This document shows positions 18,133 to 26,911 of a stretch of 64,000 nt of DNA, piece by piece. The stretch comes from an uncultured Flammeovirgaceae bacterium (GTDB lineage: Bacteria; Bacteroidota; Bacteroidia; Cytophagales; Cyclobacteriaceae). The position numbers and the translations under genes are program-made. Positions within the stretch are counted from its first letter, which is position 1. Each line of letters opens with the position of its first letter. Where the stretch lies: the NCBI GenBank assembly GCA_937884755.1, contig CAKZYJ010000512.1, positions 62,001 through 126,000 on the forward strand, written 5' to 3'. The notes under the pieces were generated by a model, which saw nothing but the letters and a program-made list of their open reading frames with translations, did no database searches and had not been told where the DNA came from.

Positions 18133-19416
18133 ATGAGCAAGTGTAATATTATAGACCGGCGGAAGAATACCAAGGGGAAGTCAATCAATAATCGCCAGAA
18201 GTTTTTGAAGCGAGTAGAGGATCAGATTAAAAAAGCAATTCCCGATATTATCAGTCAGGAGAGCATTAAGGATGCTAGCCAGGGCGGGAAAGTGAAGGTG
18301 CCAGTGCGGGGAGTAAAGGAACCTACCTTCCATCATGATCCCCGATCGGGACGAAAACAGTATGTTCGTCCGGGTAACGACAAGTTTGGTGAGGGGGATA
18401 AAGTTCCTAAACCAGAAGACGGTGGTCAAGGAGCAGGGCAGGGTAAAGGTTCAAACAGTCCGGAGGTAACAGAAGACGATTTTGTAGTGATTCTGAGCCG
18501 GGAGGAGTTCATTAAATACTTTTTTGATGATCTGGAGCTCCCGAACCTGGTAAAGAAGTACATGCAGAGTACCGTTAGCTTTAAAAACCAACGAGCCGGT
18601 TACACTAAGCATAGCGTTCCCTCGCGATTAAACATCCAGACGAGCTACCGTCAGTCCTTAGCCCGTCGAATATCCATCCAGGGTGCTTATACGGCTAAGA
18701 TTAACCAACTGGAAGAAAAATTAAAGAAGGTTAAGAAAGAAGATGAAAAGGTGAAACTGCAAGAGGAACTGGAAAAGTATCAAAAGATGCAGTTCACTAT
18801 TCCCTTCTTTGATGATGTGGATTTACGCTACAACCATTTTGAGCGGGTTCCGCAGCCTACTACTGCGGCGGTCATGTTTTGTATCATGGACGTTTCCGCA
18901 TCAATGGGCTACCACGAAAAGGACATCGCCAAGCGCTTTTTTACCTTACTTTATATTTTCCTTACCCGCCAGTACCAGAAAGTAGAGATCGTATTTATTC
19001 GCCATCATACTGAAGCTAAAGAAGTGGATGAGGAGGAATTCTTTAATTCTCGGGAAAGCGGAGGAACCATTGTAGCCCCATCGCTTAAACTCATGAAAAA
19101 TATTGCTCAAGAACGATACTCTGAAAATATGTGGAATATTTACTGCTGTCAGGCATCCGACGGTGATGTGTGGTCTAACGGGGATGCCATTGAGTGTAGT
19201 CAATTATTGAAGCAAGAGGTCTTACCGATGGTACAGTATATGGCGTACATCGAGATTAAAAATCGGGGTTTGGAAGGCTACTTATGGCATGCCTACAAAC
19301 GGCTTCGCGGTTCGGAAAATTTCGCTATGCGAAATATTAACGATGTAAATCAAATATGGCCAGTATTCCGAGCCTTGTTCCGTAAGAAGAGTTTGGTGGA
19401 AGAGAAGACTGTATAG
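18133..19416 (+). CDS. YeaH / DUF444 family VWA-like protein
   Basis: From ATG 18133 it has 427 residues (a GTG at 18127 would add two). The N-terminal region (about 1-100) is basic and Gly-rich, with QGAGQGKGSN near residue 100. The C-terminal half is a von Willebrand A-like domain with the MIDAS motif DVSASM beginning at Asp253, and ASDGDVWSNG further on. A charged coiled-coil-like stretch lies near 190-220. The DUF444/YeaH family is always found with PrkA and SpoVR. The protein is thought to act as an adaptor or substrate-handling partner of PrkA, though its molecular role is not settled. It is the second gene of the stress operon. Confidence 0.92.
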   Translation: MSKCNIIDRRKNTKGKSINNRQKFLKRVEDQIKKAIPDIISQESIKDASQGGKVKVPVRGVKEPTFHHDPRSGRKQYVRPGNDKFGEGDKVPKPEDGGQGAGQGKGSNSPEVTEDDFVVILSREEFIKYFFDDLELPNLVKKYMQSTVSFKNQRAGYTKHSVPSRLNIQTSYRQSLARRISIQGAYTAKINQLEEKLKKVKKEDEKVKLQEELEKYQKMQFTIPFFDDVDLRYNHFERVPQPTTAAVMFCIMDVSASMGYHEKDIAKRFFTLLYIFLTRQYQKVEIVFIRHHTEAKEVDEEEFFNSRESGGTIVAPSLKLMKNIAQERYSENMWNIYCCQASDGDVWSNGDAIECSQLLKQEVLPMVQYMAYIEIKNRGLEGYLWHAYKRLRGSENFAMRNINDVNQIWPVFRALFRKKSLVEEKTV

Positions 19417-19505
19417 AACATCGAGCACTCTCGGGTATGGTCCAGGGTACTTTCTAACAGTATACATGTCGTAAAACATTGGTATTTTGTACTGCAATTC
19501 GCACG

Positions 19506-21023
19506 ATGAAGAAAAAAGATAGAGAGAAATATAAAGTGATGTTTAGTAATCCCAACTGGGATTTTGAAACACTTCAAGCAGCAGATGAAGTAACTGATTG
19601 GGTTGGAAAAGAATACTTTCATCTGGATACTTATCCCAATCAAATTGAGATTGTAACTTCGGAGCAAATGCTGGATGCCTACGCATTGATAGGTTTACCC
19701 ACCACCTATCCTCATTGGAAATTTGGGAAAGACTTTGTATTAAATCAGGGTAATTACCGTAAAGGGCGAATGGGTTTGTCCTACGAAATGGTGATAAATT
19801 CTAATCCCTGTATTAGCTATAATATGGAAAATAATACCACCTGTATGATGGTATTAGTCATTGCTCATGCCTGTCAGGGACATAATGCCTTTTTCAAAAA
19901 TAACTACCTATTCAAAGAGTGGACTTCGGCAGAATCTATTCTAGATTATATGGTTTTTGCCCGCGACTTTGTGCTTAAATGTGAGGATGAATTTGGTTGG
20001 GAAGAAGTAGAGGCAGTACTAGATGCCTGCCACGCCCTAATGGAATTCGGGGTGGATAAATATAAAAAGCCATCTAAGTTATCGCCAGCAAAAGAAGAAG
20101 CTCGCTTACGTAGATTAGCCAAAGCAAAAACTGAAAATTATAATGAATTGCTCCGAACACTACCCGAGGGGTTGAAGAAGCGAAAAAGAATCTTAGAGAA
20201 AAAGGGCAAATTTCCAGTAGAACCGGAAGAGAACATATTATACTTCGTGGAGAAAAACGCTCCGAAATTGCCTGTATGGAAGCGGGAACTAATTCGCATT
20301 GTTCGCAAAGTTGCCCAGTACTATTATCCGCAAGGAATGACGAAGGTGATGAATGAAGGTTTTGCTACCTTCATGCATTACCACATCATCAATAAGCTAT
20401 TCGAGAAAGGTCTTCTGGATGATGGCTTTATGCTGGAGTTTATTAAAAGCCATAGCGGTGTGATCTACCAACCGGCGTACAATAGCCCTTATTTTTCGGG
20501 TTTGAACCCCTATACACTAGGTTTCAATATCTTCATGGATATCAAGCGCATCTGTCAGGAACCGACCGAGGAGGATAAAAAGTGGTTTCCCAACCTGATC
20601 GGGAAAGACTGGCTGGTGGAAGTACACTATGCGATGGAAAATTTTCGGGATGATAGCTTTATCGCTCAGTACTTGTCGCCCAAGGTCATTAGAGACATGA
20701 GATTGTTTACCATTCTGGATGATGAGGATGAGGAACACTACGAAATAACCTCTATTCATAATGAGCGAGGCTACCGAAAAATCAGAGAGTCACTGAGTAA
20801 GCAGTATGACCGATCTTATCGAGTGCCTAACATCCAAGTTGAAGCAGTAGATACCCACAAGACCAGTAAACTTACACTCATTCATAAAATCCAGAACGAT
20901 CGGTTGCTGGATGAGGATGAAGCTGAAGAAACTATTCGGCATTTACGCTACTTATGGGAATTTCCAGTTGAACTTCACTCTCGCAACCGTGCTGGGATAG
21001 ATGAAGACTTCTATGAGTGCTAG
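19506..21023 (+). CDS. SpoVR / YcgB family protein
   Basis: From ATG 19506 the product is 505 residues, the usual SpoVR length; a TTG at 19479 would add nine residues without support. Family landmarks are WDFETLQAADE near the N-terminus, IEIVTSEQMLDAYALIGLPT near 50-70, FFKNNYLFKEWT near 135-146, KVMNEGFATFMHYHI near 282-296, and NPYTLGFNIFMDIKR near 335. SpoVR was named for a Bacillus spore cortex phenotype, but in non-sporulating bacteria it accompanies PrkA and YeaH in stress physiology. Its biochemical activity is not known. It is the last gene of the operon and abuts the convergent 109-residue gene with no gap. Confidence 0.93.
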   Translation: MKKKDREKYKVMFSNPNWDFETLQAADEVTDWVGKEYFHLDTYPNQIEIVTSEQMLDAYALIGLPTTYPHWKFGKDFVLNQGNYRKGRMGLSYEMVINSNPCISYNMENNTTCMMVLVIAHACQGHNAFFKNNYLFKEWTSAESILDYMVFARDFVLKCEDEFGWEEVEAVLDACHALMEFGVDKYKKPSKLSPAKEEARLRRLAKAKTENYNELLRTLPEGLKKRKRILEKKGKFPVEPEENILYFVEKNAPKLPVWKRELIRIVRKVAQYYYPQGMTKVMNEGFATFMHYHIINKLFEKGLLDDGFMLEFIKSHSGVIYQPAYNSPYFSGLNPYTLGFNIFMDIKRICQEPTEEDKKWFPNLIGKDWLVEVHYAMENFRDDSFIAQYLSPKVIRDMRLFTILDDEDEEHYEITSIHNERGYRKIRESLSKQYDRSYRVPNIQVEAVDTHKTSKLTLIHKIQNDRLLDEDEAEETIRHLRYLWEFPVELHSRNRAGIDEDFYEC

Positions 21024-21353
21024 CTAATAGTCTTCTGCCGGCGGCAGTAAGTGCGAATTCTCTCGTAAAAAGTTAATCATCAGCGTTGAGAACTGGGGCG
21101 GAAAGTTGGCTTCAAAGACAAAATGCTGAACCTTGGATAAAAACTCTTGAGCTTCGACTGGACTGCTTTTCTGAAGTTCACGGCTGACCATTGCGAGTAA
21201 CGAGGCTAATGGTTCTCCCATTAGTCGCATATCAAGCAGTAAATGAAATATCTTTTGTTCGTCTTCAAAACCACTTTGCATTGCCAGGCTGGCTAGTCTC
21301 CAGCGAATACTAGTCTCGTTCCATTCACCATCACTAGTTTGTTTTTTAGACAA
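21024..21353 (-). CDS. Small hypothetical protein coupled to GHMP kinase
   Basis: This 109-residue protein, rich in Leu, Ser and Glu and probably helical, has no signal or membrane helix. I do not recognise the family. The start must be TTG at 21353: an in-frame TAG lies two codons further upstream, and the first ATG (residue 25) would remove a conserved-looking helix. The TTG lies inside the last 8 bases of the upstream GHMP kinase gene (TTGTCTAA), so it is probably translated by coupling. A regulatory or accessory role for that kinase is only a positional inference. Confidence 0.6.
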   Translation of the reverse strand: MSKKQTSDGEWNETSIRWRLASLAMQSGFEDEQKIFHLLLDMRLMGEPLASLLAMVSRELQKSSPVEAQEFLSKVQHFVFEANFPPQFSTLMINFLRENSHLLPPAEDY

Positions 21354-22704
21354 AATAGGCTAGAGGTTTTTGAAATTCTTGTTCTAATTCTTGCCGTAGC
21401 TGGGTGGCTTTTTCCGGTCCGGCAATGCCGCTGGCAAGCACACTGACCACTCCACCATTCCCAGCATCGGTTATTCTGGCCCCAAATAGTCCCTTGCCAC
21501 CGCCGATCTCTTTTACTCGTCTTACAATATGATTAGCCTCATCGTTTCCTAACCCGCACTCAGTGTAGCTCTGGTGAGATTGATACATTAGCTCCCCTAA
21601 GAGATTCAGTCGATTAGAGTAGTCCTGAAATTCAGTAGAGTAGTTTTTCAGTATCTGAGCGAAAAGTTTAACCCGGAAGTTTTCGTATACCGGATGTTTA
21701 GTACAGTTTCTAATTGAGTAGGTTTTATCACGGTCAATAAATGCCACTTGATCAATACTATATTTGTATTGCTGATAAAACTCATCTCCTGAGAGCGAAT
21801 CAGGAAGTAAAGGCAAGAACTTGTCTTCAAACTCTGAGGGGTTAATTTCACCAACGTTGCCCCGGTAAGGTAAACTACTGCGATTATTGGTGTTGAATGC
21901 TACCTCCAAATCCCGGAGGGACGCACCACTTGCTAGGGCGATAATTGTGTACCCCATAAAGATAGATGCACGGTAGATTTCGTAGGACTCAGAAAGGAAG
22001 GTAGTATCAATTCCGGTACCGATACCAATAAACTGTATGGTATCAGGAACCTCGATGGGGTGAAAAATTTCGGGGGGCGAAGCTCTAAATACTGTTAATG
22101 TATGGTGTTTAGAAAAGTAAGAGGCAAACTGAGCACCCCCACCAGTGGGGTTAGTGACTAATACATTCTCTGCCTGGAGGGCTAAAGAGGGCAAATTATC
22201 TGCGCCTAACTCGCATGAATAAGCGTCAGCTAGTGCTTTTAAAGTAGCTATTTCAATCGAGGCCTGAGTACCTACTCCTTGCTTTAGAGGTAACTCTGTG
22301 GCAATAATCAGGTCAATGCCCTCAGCCTTAATATTCTGACTCTCAAAGAACAGTAGCGTAATAGCAATAATTGGAAGAGCCAACTGGCTATTTTCTTTCG
22401 ATAGCACTTGTTCCCGGACAAAATCATAATTCAATGTAGGGAACTCTCCAATGATGCTAGCGTAATCCGTTTCAAATTCAGCGACCTTTTCACTTTCTAC
22501 ATAGAGCTGCCAACGAAAGGCAGGTGTATCAGAAATAGCGAGATAAGCCGTTGTTGGGCTATCTAAGGGTTTTTGTAGTAATAAGCTACCGGCCAGATCC
22601 GTGTTACCACCCATAATATCTAGACGCCCAGGGGCAGTAGCCTGAAATACTTTTTGTTGATGTAAGGCAAAAAAGTCTTTTAGAATCCCTGCAATTTTTT
22701 TCAT
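21346..22704 (-). CDS. GHMP sugar kinase, L-arabinokinase/galactokinase-like
   Basis: This 452-residue cytoplasmic protein has all three GHMP kinase motifs. Motif 1 reads APGRLDIMGGNTDLAGSLLL (about 24-43), closer to the GRxDVMGGxxDYSGSLVLQ of plant L-arabinokinase than to the GRVNLIGEHTDYN of galactokinase. Motif 2 is LPLKQGVGTQASIEIA near residue 140-155. Motif 3 is GARITDAGNGGVVSVL near 420, like GAKITGGGSGG. It therefore probably phosphorylates the anomeric carbon of a pentose or hexose using ATP. The exact sugar is not readable. It lies upstream of, and overlaps, a small unknown gene and is divergent from the HAD gene at 22846. Confidence 0.82.
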   Translation of the reverse strand: MKKIAGILKDFFALHQQKVFQATAPGRLDIMGGNTDLAGSLLLQKPLDSPTTAYLAISDTPAFRWQLYVESEKVAEFETDYASIIGEFPTLNYDFVREQVLSKENSQLALPIIAITLLFFESQNIKAEGIDLIIATELPLKQGVGTQASIEIATLKALADAYSCELGADNLPSLALQAENVLVTNPTGGGAQFASYFSKHHTLTVFRASPPEIFHPIEVPDTIQFIGIGTGIDTTFLSESYEIYRASIFMGYTIIALASGASLRDLEVAFNTNNRSSLPYRGNVGEINPSEFEDKFLPLLPDSLSGDEFYQQYKYSIDQVAFIDRDKTYSIRNCTKHPVYENFRVKLFAQILKNYSTEFQDYSNRLNLLGELMYQSHQSYTECGLGNDEANHIVRRVKEIGGGKGLFGARITDAGNGGVVSVLASGIAGPEKATQLRQELEQEFQKPLAYFV

Positions 22705-22783
22705 AAATACCTTTCAATTTGTGGTTTGAGTAATAAAAACTGAAGGTCAGTTGTGTATCGAAATGAGGTAGTGGGTTATGGGT

Positions 22784-22791
22784 TAAATTTG
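22784..22791 (+). promoter_or_regulatory. Candidate -7 box (TAAATTTG) for the HAD/M50 genes
   Basis: TAAATTTG matches TAnnTTTG and lies 55 bases before the ATG at 22846, in the divergent space between the GHMP kinase and HAD genes. No -33 TTG is seen at the usual spacing. Confidence 0.4.
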
Positions 22792-22845
22792 AACAAAAAC
22801 TATTTACTTGCAAAGTATAATTTTCAGTTCATCTTTTCTAAGCTT

Positions 22846-23466
22846 ATGTCCAATCATAAAGTACAAAATATCATATTTGACCTCGGAGGCGTAATTATTG
22901 ATCTGGATACTGAAAAAACGTTCCAGGCTTTTCAGAAGGTAATTCCATCACGGAGTCGTCCCGGTAGGGTTGAAGAGGTGGAATTGTTTTTGGAGTACGA
23001 AAAAGGATTGATCAGTAGCAGTGAATTTAGGGACGGTATTCGCAAACTAGCCAGCAATGAATCATTAGATGATCAGAAAATTGACAACATTTGGAACAGT
23101 ATGCTACTACGAATTCCCAAAGCTCGCCTAGAGTTAATGCAGCGCCTTGCTCCAAAATACCGGCTTTTCGTTCTCAGTAACACCAACGAAATTCACGTTA
23201 CGGCTTTCAATGAAATCGTACGACAAACCTTAGGAAAACCTACAATTAATCACTTTTTCGAAAAGGTTTATTATTCCCACGAAATAAATTTACGTAAACC
23301 TGAGCGGGAAATTTACGAATACGTATTAGCCGACAGTCAGCTAGTCCCCGAGCAAACACTGTTCGTTGACGACAAAGAGGAAAACATACTAGCCGCCCAG
23401 AAAGTAAACTTACAAACCTTTCATGTAACTAAACAGCAGGATATACTCTCTTATTTTAAAGATTGA
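22846..23466 (+). CDS. HAD-superfamily phosphatase (YihX-like)
   Basis: From ATG 22846 this is a 206-residue cytoplasmic HAD hydrolase; the frame is open upstream to 22753 but that part looks non-coding. Motif I is FDLGGVIIDLD (the DLGGV/DLGNV form seen in YihX, where the second Asp is replaced by Gly). Motif II is LSNTN, the motif III Lys is in LRKPEREIY, and motif IV is FVDDKEEN. YihX of E. coli releases phosphate from glucose-1-phosphate, but substrate choice varies in this subfamily. Its TGA overlaps the ATG of the M50 gene by one base, so the two are translated together. Confidence 0.87.
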   Translation: MSNHKVQNIIFDLGGVIIDLDTEKTFQAFQKVIPSRSRPGRVEEVELFLEYEKGLISSSEFRDGIRKLASNESLDDQKIDNIWNSMLLRIPKARLELMQRLAPKYRLFVLSNTNEIHVTAFNEIVRQTLGKPTINHFFEKVYYSHEINLRKPEREIYEYVLADSQLVPEQTLFVDDKEENILAAQKVNLQTFHVTKQQDILSYFKD

Positions 23467-24686
23467 TGAAGAAGCATTTTCGCAGTTGGGGAGTTCACTT
23501 ACTATTATTTGTTATCACGCTTACTACTACTACGTTGGCCGGTACAGAGTGGCAGTTTATGCGGTTTGTAGGCTTTGACCTTCGTCCCGTTACCTGGGAG
23601 TGGTTTTTAAAGGGCTTTACTTTTTCGCTGCCCTTTCTGGGAATTTTAACCGTTCACGAATTTGGCCATTATTTCACCGCCAAGTGGCACAAAGTGAAAG
23701 TAACCTTACCCTATTACATTCCGCTGTGGCTGGGCTTTCTGGGTTGGCTGGGTATTTTCGGTGTTCCTTCTATTGGCACTATGGGTGCATTTATCCGGAT
23801 TAAAGATTATATAAACTCTCGTACCCAATTTTTTGATATAGGAATAGCCGGACCGTTAGCAGGATTTATAGCAGCATTGGGAGTGCTCTACTATGGCTTT
23901 ACTCATTTACCAGATAAGGAATATATTTACGAAGTTCATCCGGAATACCGCTACTTTGGAGATGACTTTGAAGAGATTGTCTATCAGAAAGACACCTTTT
24001 TCCTCACCGAAGATTACGAAAAACAGTTCGGTGCTACTCCTACTTACTGGCCCGACACATTGTGGTTTGGTCCCGGACCGGGTACAATAGAAGTGGGAAA
24101 CAACCTGACCATGACATTTTTCAGTAAGTACGTGGCAGGAGAGAACGATTGGGTACCCAACGGCCACGAATTAATTCACTACCCCTGGCTTTTCGCAGGC
24201 TATTTAGCATTATTTTTTACCGCAATAAACTTGCTACCGATAGGTCAGCTTGACGGTGGCCACATCTTATACGGATTAATCGGGCGTTACCACAAAAAAG
24301 TATCAGCAGGATTATTCATACTATTCGTCTTATACGCCGGTATGGGTACACTCAGTTTGTCGGATTCTTTTGATAGTATCATTTGGGGAATACCGCTTTA
24401 CATCGGGTTTTTGTACGTGTTATTCTCTCGACTCACCCGTTCACCTCAGACAAATCTGATGGTAGCTGTAGCCGTTTTTGCTACTCAGTTTCTATTTTCC
24501 TCGTATTTTGATTTTCAGGGTTACACTGGCTGGTTATTGTTTGCTTTCCTTATCGGCAGGGTATTAGGAATCTACCATCCGGTGACTTTCATAAATGAAC
24601 CACTTAATCTTACTCGCAAGATATTGGGGTGGCTGGCCCTAGTAGTATTTGTCCTTTGTTTCAGTCCCGAACCCTTTGTTGTGTAA
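23466..24686 (+). CDS. Site-2 protease family (M50) membrane peptidase
   Basis: This 406-residue polytopic membrane protein has the zinc site HEFGH (His64, Glu65, His68) at the end of the second hydrophobic segment. A second motif, LLPIGQLDGGH with Asp263, supplies the third metal ligand. No PDZ domain is evident between them; instead there is an acidic extracytoplasmic insert (about 150-220, with YEVHPEYRYFGDDFEE). This layout resembles the EGY/PDZ-less S2P group. Such enzymes cleave peptide bonds within the membrane, often on anti-sigma factors or stress regulators. It overlaps the HAD gene stop (TGATG). Its target is unknown. Confidence 0.9.
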   Translation: MKKHFRSWGVHLLLFVITLTTTTLAGTEWQFMRFVGFDLRPVTWEWFLKGFTFSLPFLGILTVHEFGHYFTAKWHKVKVTLPYYIPLWLGFLGWLGIFGVPSIGTMGAFIRIKDYINSRTQFFDIGIAGPLAGFIAALGVLYYGFTHLPDKEYIYEVHPEYRYFGDDFEEIVYQKDTFFLTEDYEKQFGATPTYWPDTLWFGPGPGTIEVGNNLTMTFFSKYVAGENDWVPNGHELIHYPWLFAGYLALFFTAINLLPIGQLDGGHILYGLIGRYHKKVSAGLFILFVLYAGMGTLSLSDSFDSIIWGIPLYIGFLYVLFSRLTRSPQTNLMVAVAVFATQFLFSSYFDFQGYTGWLLFAFLIGRVLGIYHPVTFINEPLNLTRKILGWLALVVFVLCFSPEPFVV

Positions 24687-24775
24687 TGGTCATTATTTTA
24701 GTGTTAATTTTCATTATCCTTTAATCCTTTTTCCGATAATTGATTACTTTCACAACCTACCCTTACTAAGTTATT

Positions 24776-26077
24776 ATGAGAATAGAAATTCCCCGAGAAG
24801 TTGAGCGTTTCGGCCCCATTATGTTTCACGATGTGCAGAAAGTGTATGAGCTGGATGCTGGGTTGAGATTTGCCAAAAATGAAGGACAAGAAAACTCTAC
24901 AATTGTTCGCTTATCGCAAGAGTCCATCAATGGCATTGAAGAGAAGATGGTTATTGTGGTGCCAGTAATGGAGGAGCGGATAAAGTTGATTGAAGGTGTG
25001 TTATGCGGTATCCCTAACGACTGCCTCACTATTGTCGTATCGAATAGCCCACGTGAACCTATTGACCGTTTCTATATTGAAAAGGATGCGATAGAGCATG
25101 CAGCCCGATTCATGAATAAGGATATACTGGTCTTCCACCAGAAAGACCCACTATTAGCCAAAGCCTGTCAGGCATCGGGCTACAAATATATTCTGGATAA
25201 GCAGAACAGCGTGATGGATGGTAAAGCGGAAGGAATGATTCTGGGTACTATGTTAGCCAATCTTACGGGACGGAAATACATTGGTTTTATTGACTCGGAT
25301 AACTTTTTTCCGGGGGCGGTACTGGAGTACGTAAAAGAATACTGCGCTGGCTTCTGTTTGGCTAAATCGCGCTACTCTATGGTACGAATCTCCTGGCATA
25401 GTAAACCTAAGATTGTGCAGTCTAATCTGTTTTTTGCTAAACGAGGTCGAGCTTCTGAGCATACCAATCGGATTTTGAACTCGCTTATTAGCACCTACAC
25501 TGGTTACGGGACCGAAATAATTAAGACTGGAAATGCGGGTGAACACGCCATGTCAATGGATTTGGCCGCTAAACTGGATTTCTCTTCCGGCTACTCCATT
25601 GAGCCTTACCACTATATTAACATGTTGGAAAGGTTTGGCGGAATTAGTGGTAATCCGGAAAAAGATGTGCTGAAAAACCGAATCGAACTATTCCAGATTG
25701 AATCTCGCAACCCTCACTTACACGAAGTGAAGGGTGACATTCACGTGCAGGATATGAGCCGAGCGGCAATGGAGGTAATTTATCGGTCACCAATTTGTCC
25801 CGAATCGTTGAAAGAAGAGATTCTGGACGATTTGTATAATCGTAAGTTATTGAAGTCTGGAGAAAAGCTGCCGGAAACGCTATCGTATTATCCAGCTATC
25901 TGCAACGCTGATTTGAAAAAGTTCGCTAAGACTCTGGAAAATCACGAATATGCTAAGTTCTTCAAAGCTAGCACCATCAAAAAGGTAAAGAACGAAACCC
26001 CTGGACTTATTCGCGAAAAGATTGAGGGAAACGTAGAGCACCTGCCTGATCAAGATAAGGTACTGGAAATGAAGTAA
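24776..26077 (+). CDS. mpgS: Mannosyl-3-phosphoglycerate synthase (GT55)
   Basis: This 433-residue cytoplasmic enzyme makes mannosyl-3-phosphoglycerate from GDP-mannose and 3-phosphoglycerate, the first step of mannosylglycerate synthesis. The family N-terminus MRIEIPREVERFGPIMFHDVQ, the MVIVVPVMEE strand, the metal-binding FIDSDNFFPG (Asp173 and Asp175), KSRYSMVRISWHSKP near 200 and GNAGEHAMSMDLA near 258 all match GT55. The gene is followed after 3 bases by the matching phosphatase gene, which makes the assignment strong. The product is a compatible solute used against salt or heat stress. Confidence 0.95.
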   Translation: MRIEIPREVERFGPIMFHDVQKVYELDAGLRFAKNEGQENSTIVRLSQESINGIEEKMVIVVPVMEERIKLIEGVLCGIPNDCLTIVVSNSPREPIDRFYIEKDAIEHAARFMNKDILVFHQKDPLLAKACQASGYKYILDKQNSVMDGKAEGMILGTMLANLTGRKYIGFIDSDNFFPGAVLEYVKEYCAGFCLAKSRYSMVRISWHSKPKIVQSNLFFAKRGRASEHTNRILNSLISTYTGYGTEIIKTGNAGEHAMSMDLAAKLDFSSGYSIEPYHYINMLERFGGISGNPEKDVLKNRIELFQIESRNPHLHEVKGDIHVQDMSRAAMEVIYRSPICPESLKEEILDDLYNRKLLKSGEKLPETLSYYPAICNADLKKFAKTLENHEYAKFFKASTIKKVKNETPGLIREKIEGNVEHLPDQDKVLEMK

Positions 26078-26080
26078 GCG

Positions 26081-26911
26081 ATGGAGCGGGTCATTTTCAC
26101 TGATCTTGATGGAACACTACTTGATTTCCAGGATTACTCGTATTCAACTGTTCACCCAGTACTACCAAAGTTGGAAGCACTGGGAATTCCGGTGGTGTTC
26201 TGCTCATCCAAGACTCGAGTGGAGCAGGAATTTTATCGTCAGGCTCTAAACAATCAAAATCCATTCATTACCGAAAATGGTAGTGCCATTTTTATTCCAA
26301 ATGGTTACTTTTCTTTCATAATCGATCAATCAGCTAATTCTGAGTATCCGGTAGATCAACAGGAAAACTATTCGGTAATTCGGCTAGGTGAGACGTACAG
26401 CTATGTACGATCTAAAATTCAAACCGCTAGAGAACAAGTTAGCATTGATCTTTGGGGATATGGAGATTTATCACTAAAGGAAATAAAAGAAATAACTGGG
26501 CTTGATAGCGGCTTTGCCCAACGAGCTTCCTCCCGCGATTACTCGGAAACATTGTTGAAGGGTAATAAAATAGGCCAGCCGTTTAAAGATTTTAAAGCTC
26601 TACTTGCTGAAAGTGGTTTGAGTTGTGTATCAGGTGGTAAATTTCATACGGTAATGGGTGCAAAAAGTGATAAAGGTAAGGCGGTAAAATTGTTGACGGC
26701 GCTTTATCAACGAGAATTTGGAACGGTAGAGACTATTGGTCTGGGAGATTCGGCTAACGATATTCCGCTATTAGCGGTGGTGGACCGAGGTTATCTGGTG
26801 CAAAAACCGGGTGGAAAATGGTCGGAAACGACTGAACCAAATATAACAAAGATAGATAAGGTAGGGCCGGAAGGCTGGATTGATGTAGCCAAGTCAATTA
26901 TTTCCGTATAG
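26081..26911 (+). CDS. mpgP: Mannosyl-3-phosphoglycerate phosphatase
   Basis: This 276-residue HAD-IIB (Cof-type) hydrolase removes phosphate from mannosyl-3-phosphoglycerate to give mannosylglycerate. Motif I is FTDLDGTLLD with nucleophile Asp8 and Asp10, motif II is FCSSKT near residue 46, and motif IV is GLGDSANDIPLL near residue 222. The cap-domain segments FITENGSAIFIP and SGGKFHTVMG are typical of MpgP/YedP. It forms a two-gene operon with mpgS. Its last 18 bases overlap the end of the convergent DNA ligase gene. Confidence 0.93.
   Translation: MERVIFTDLDGTLLDFQDYSYSTVHPVLPKLEALGIPVVFCSSKTRVEQEFYRQALNNQNPFITENGSAIFIPNGYFSFIIDQSANSEYPVDQQENYSVIRLGETYSYVRSKIQTAREQVSIDLWGYGDLSLKEIKEITGLDSGFAQRASSRDYSETLLKGNKIGQPFKDFKALLAESGLSCVSGGKFHTVMGAKSDKGKAVKLLTALYQREFGTVETIGLGDSANDIPLLAVVDRGYLVQKPGGKWSETTEPNITKIDKVGPEGWIDVAKSIISV

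Noticed and set aside
22753-22845. N-terminal extension of the HAD phosphatase
   Set aside because: It lies over the promoter region; the HAD domain starts right after the ATG at 22846.
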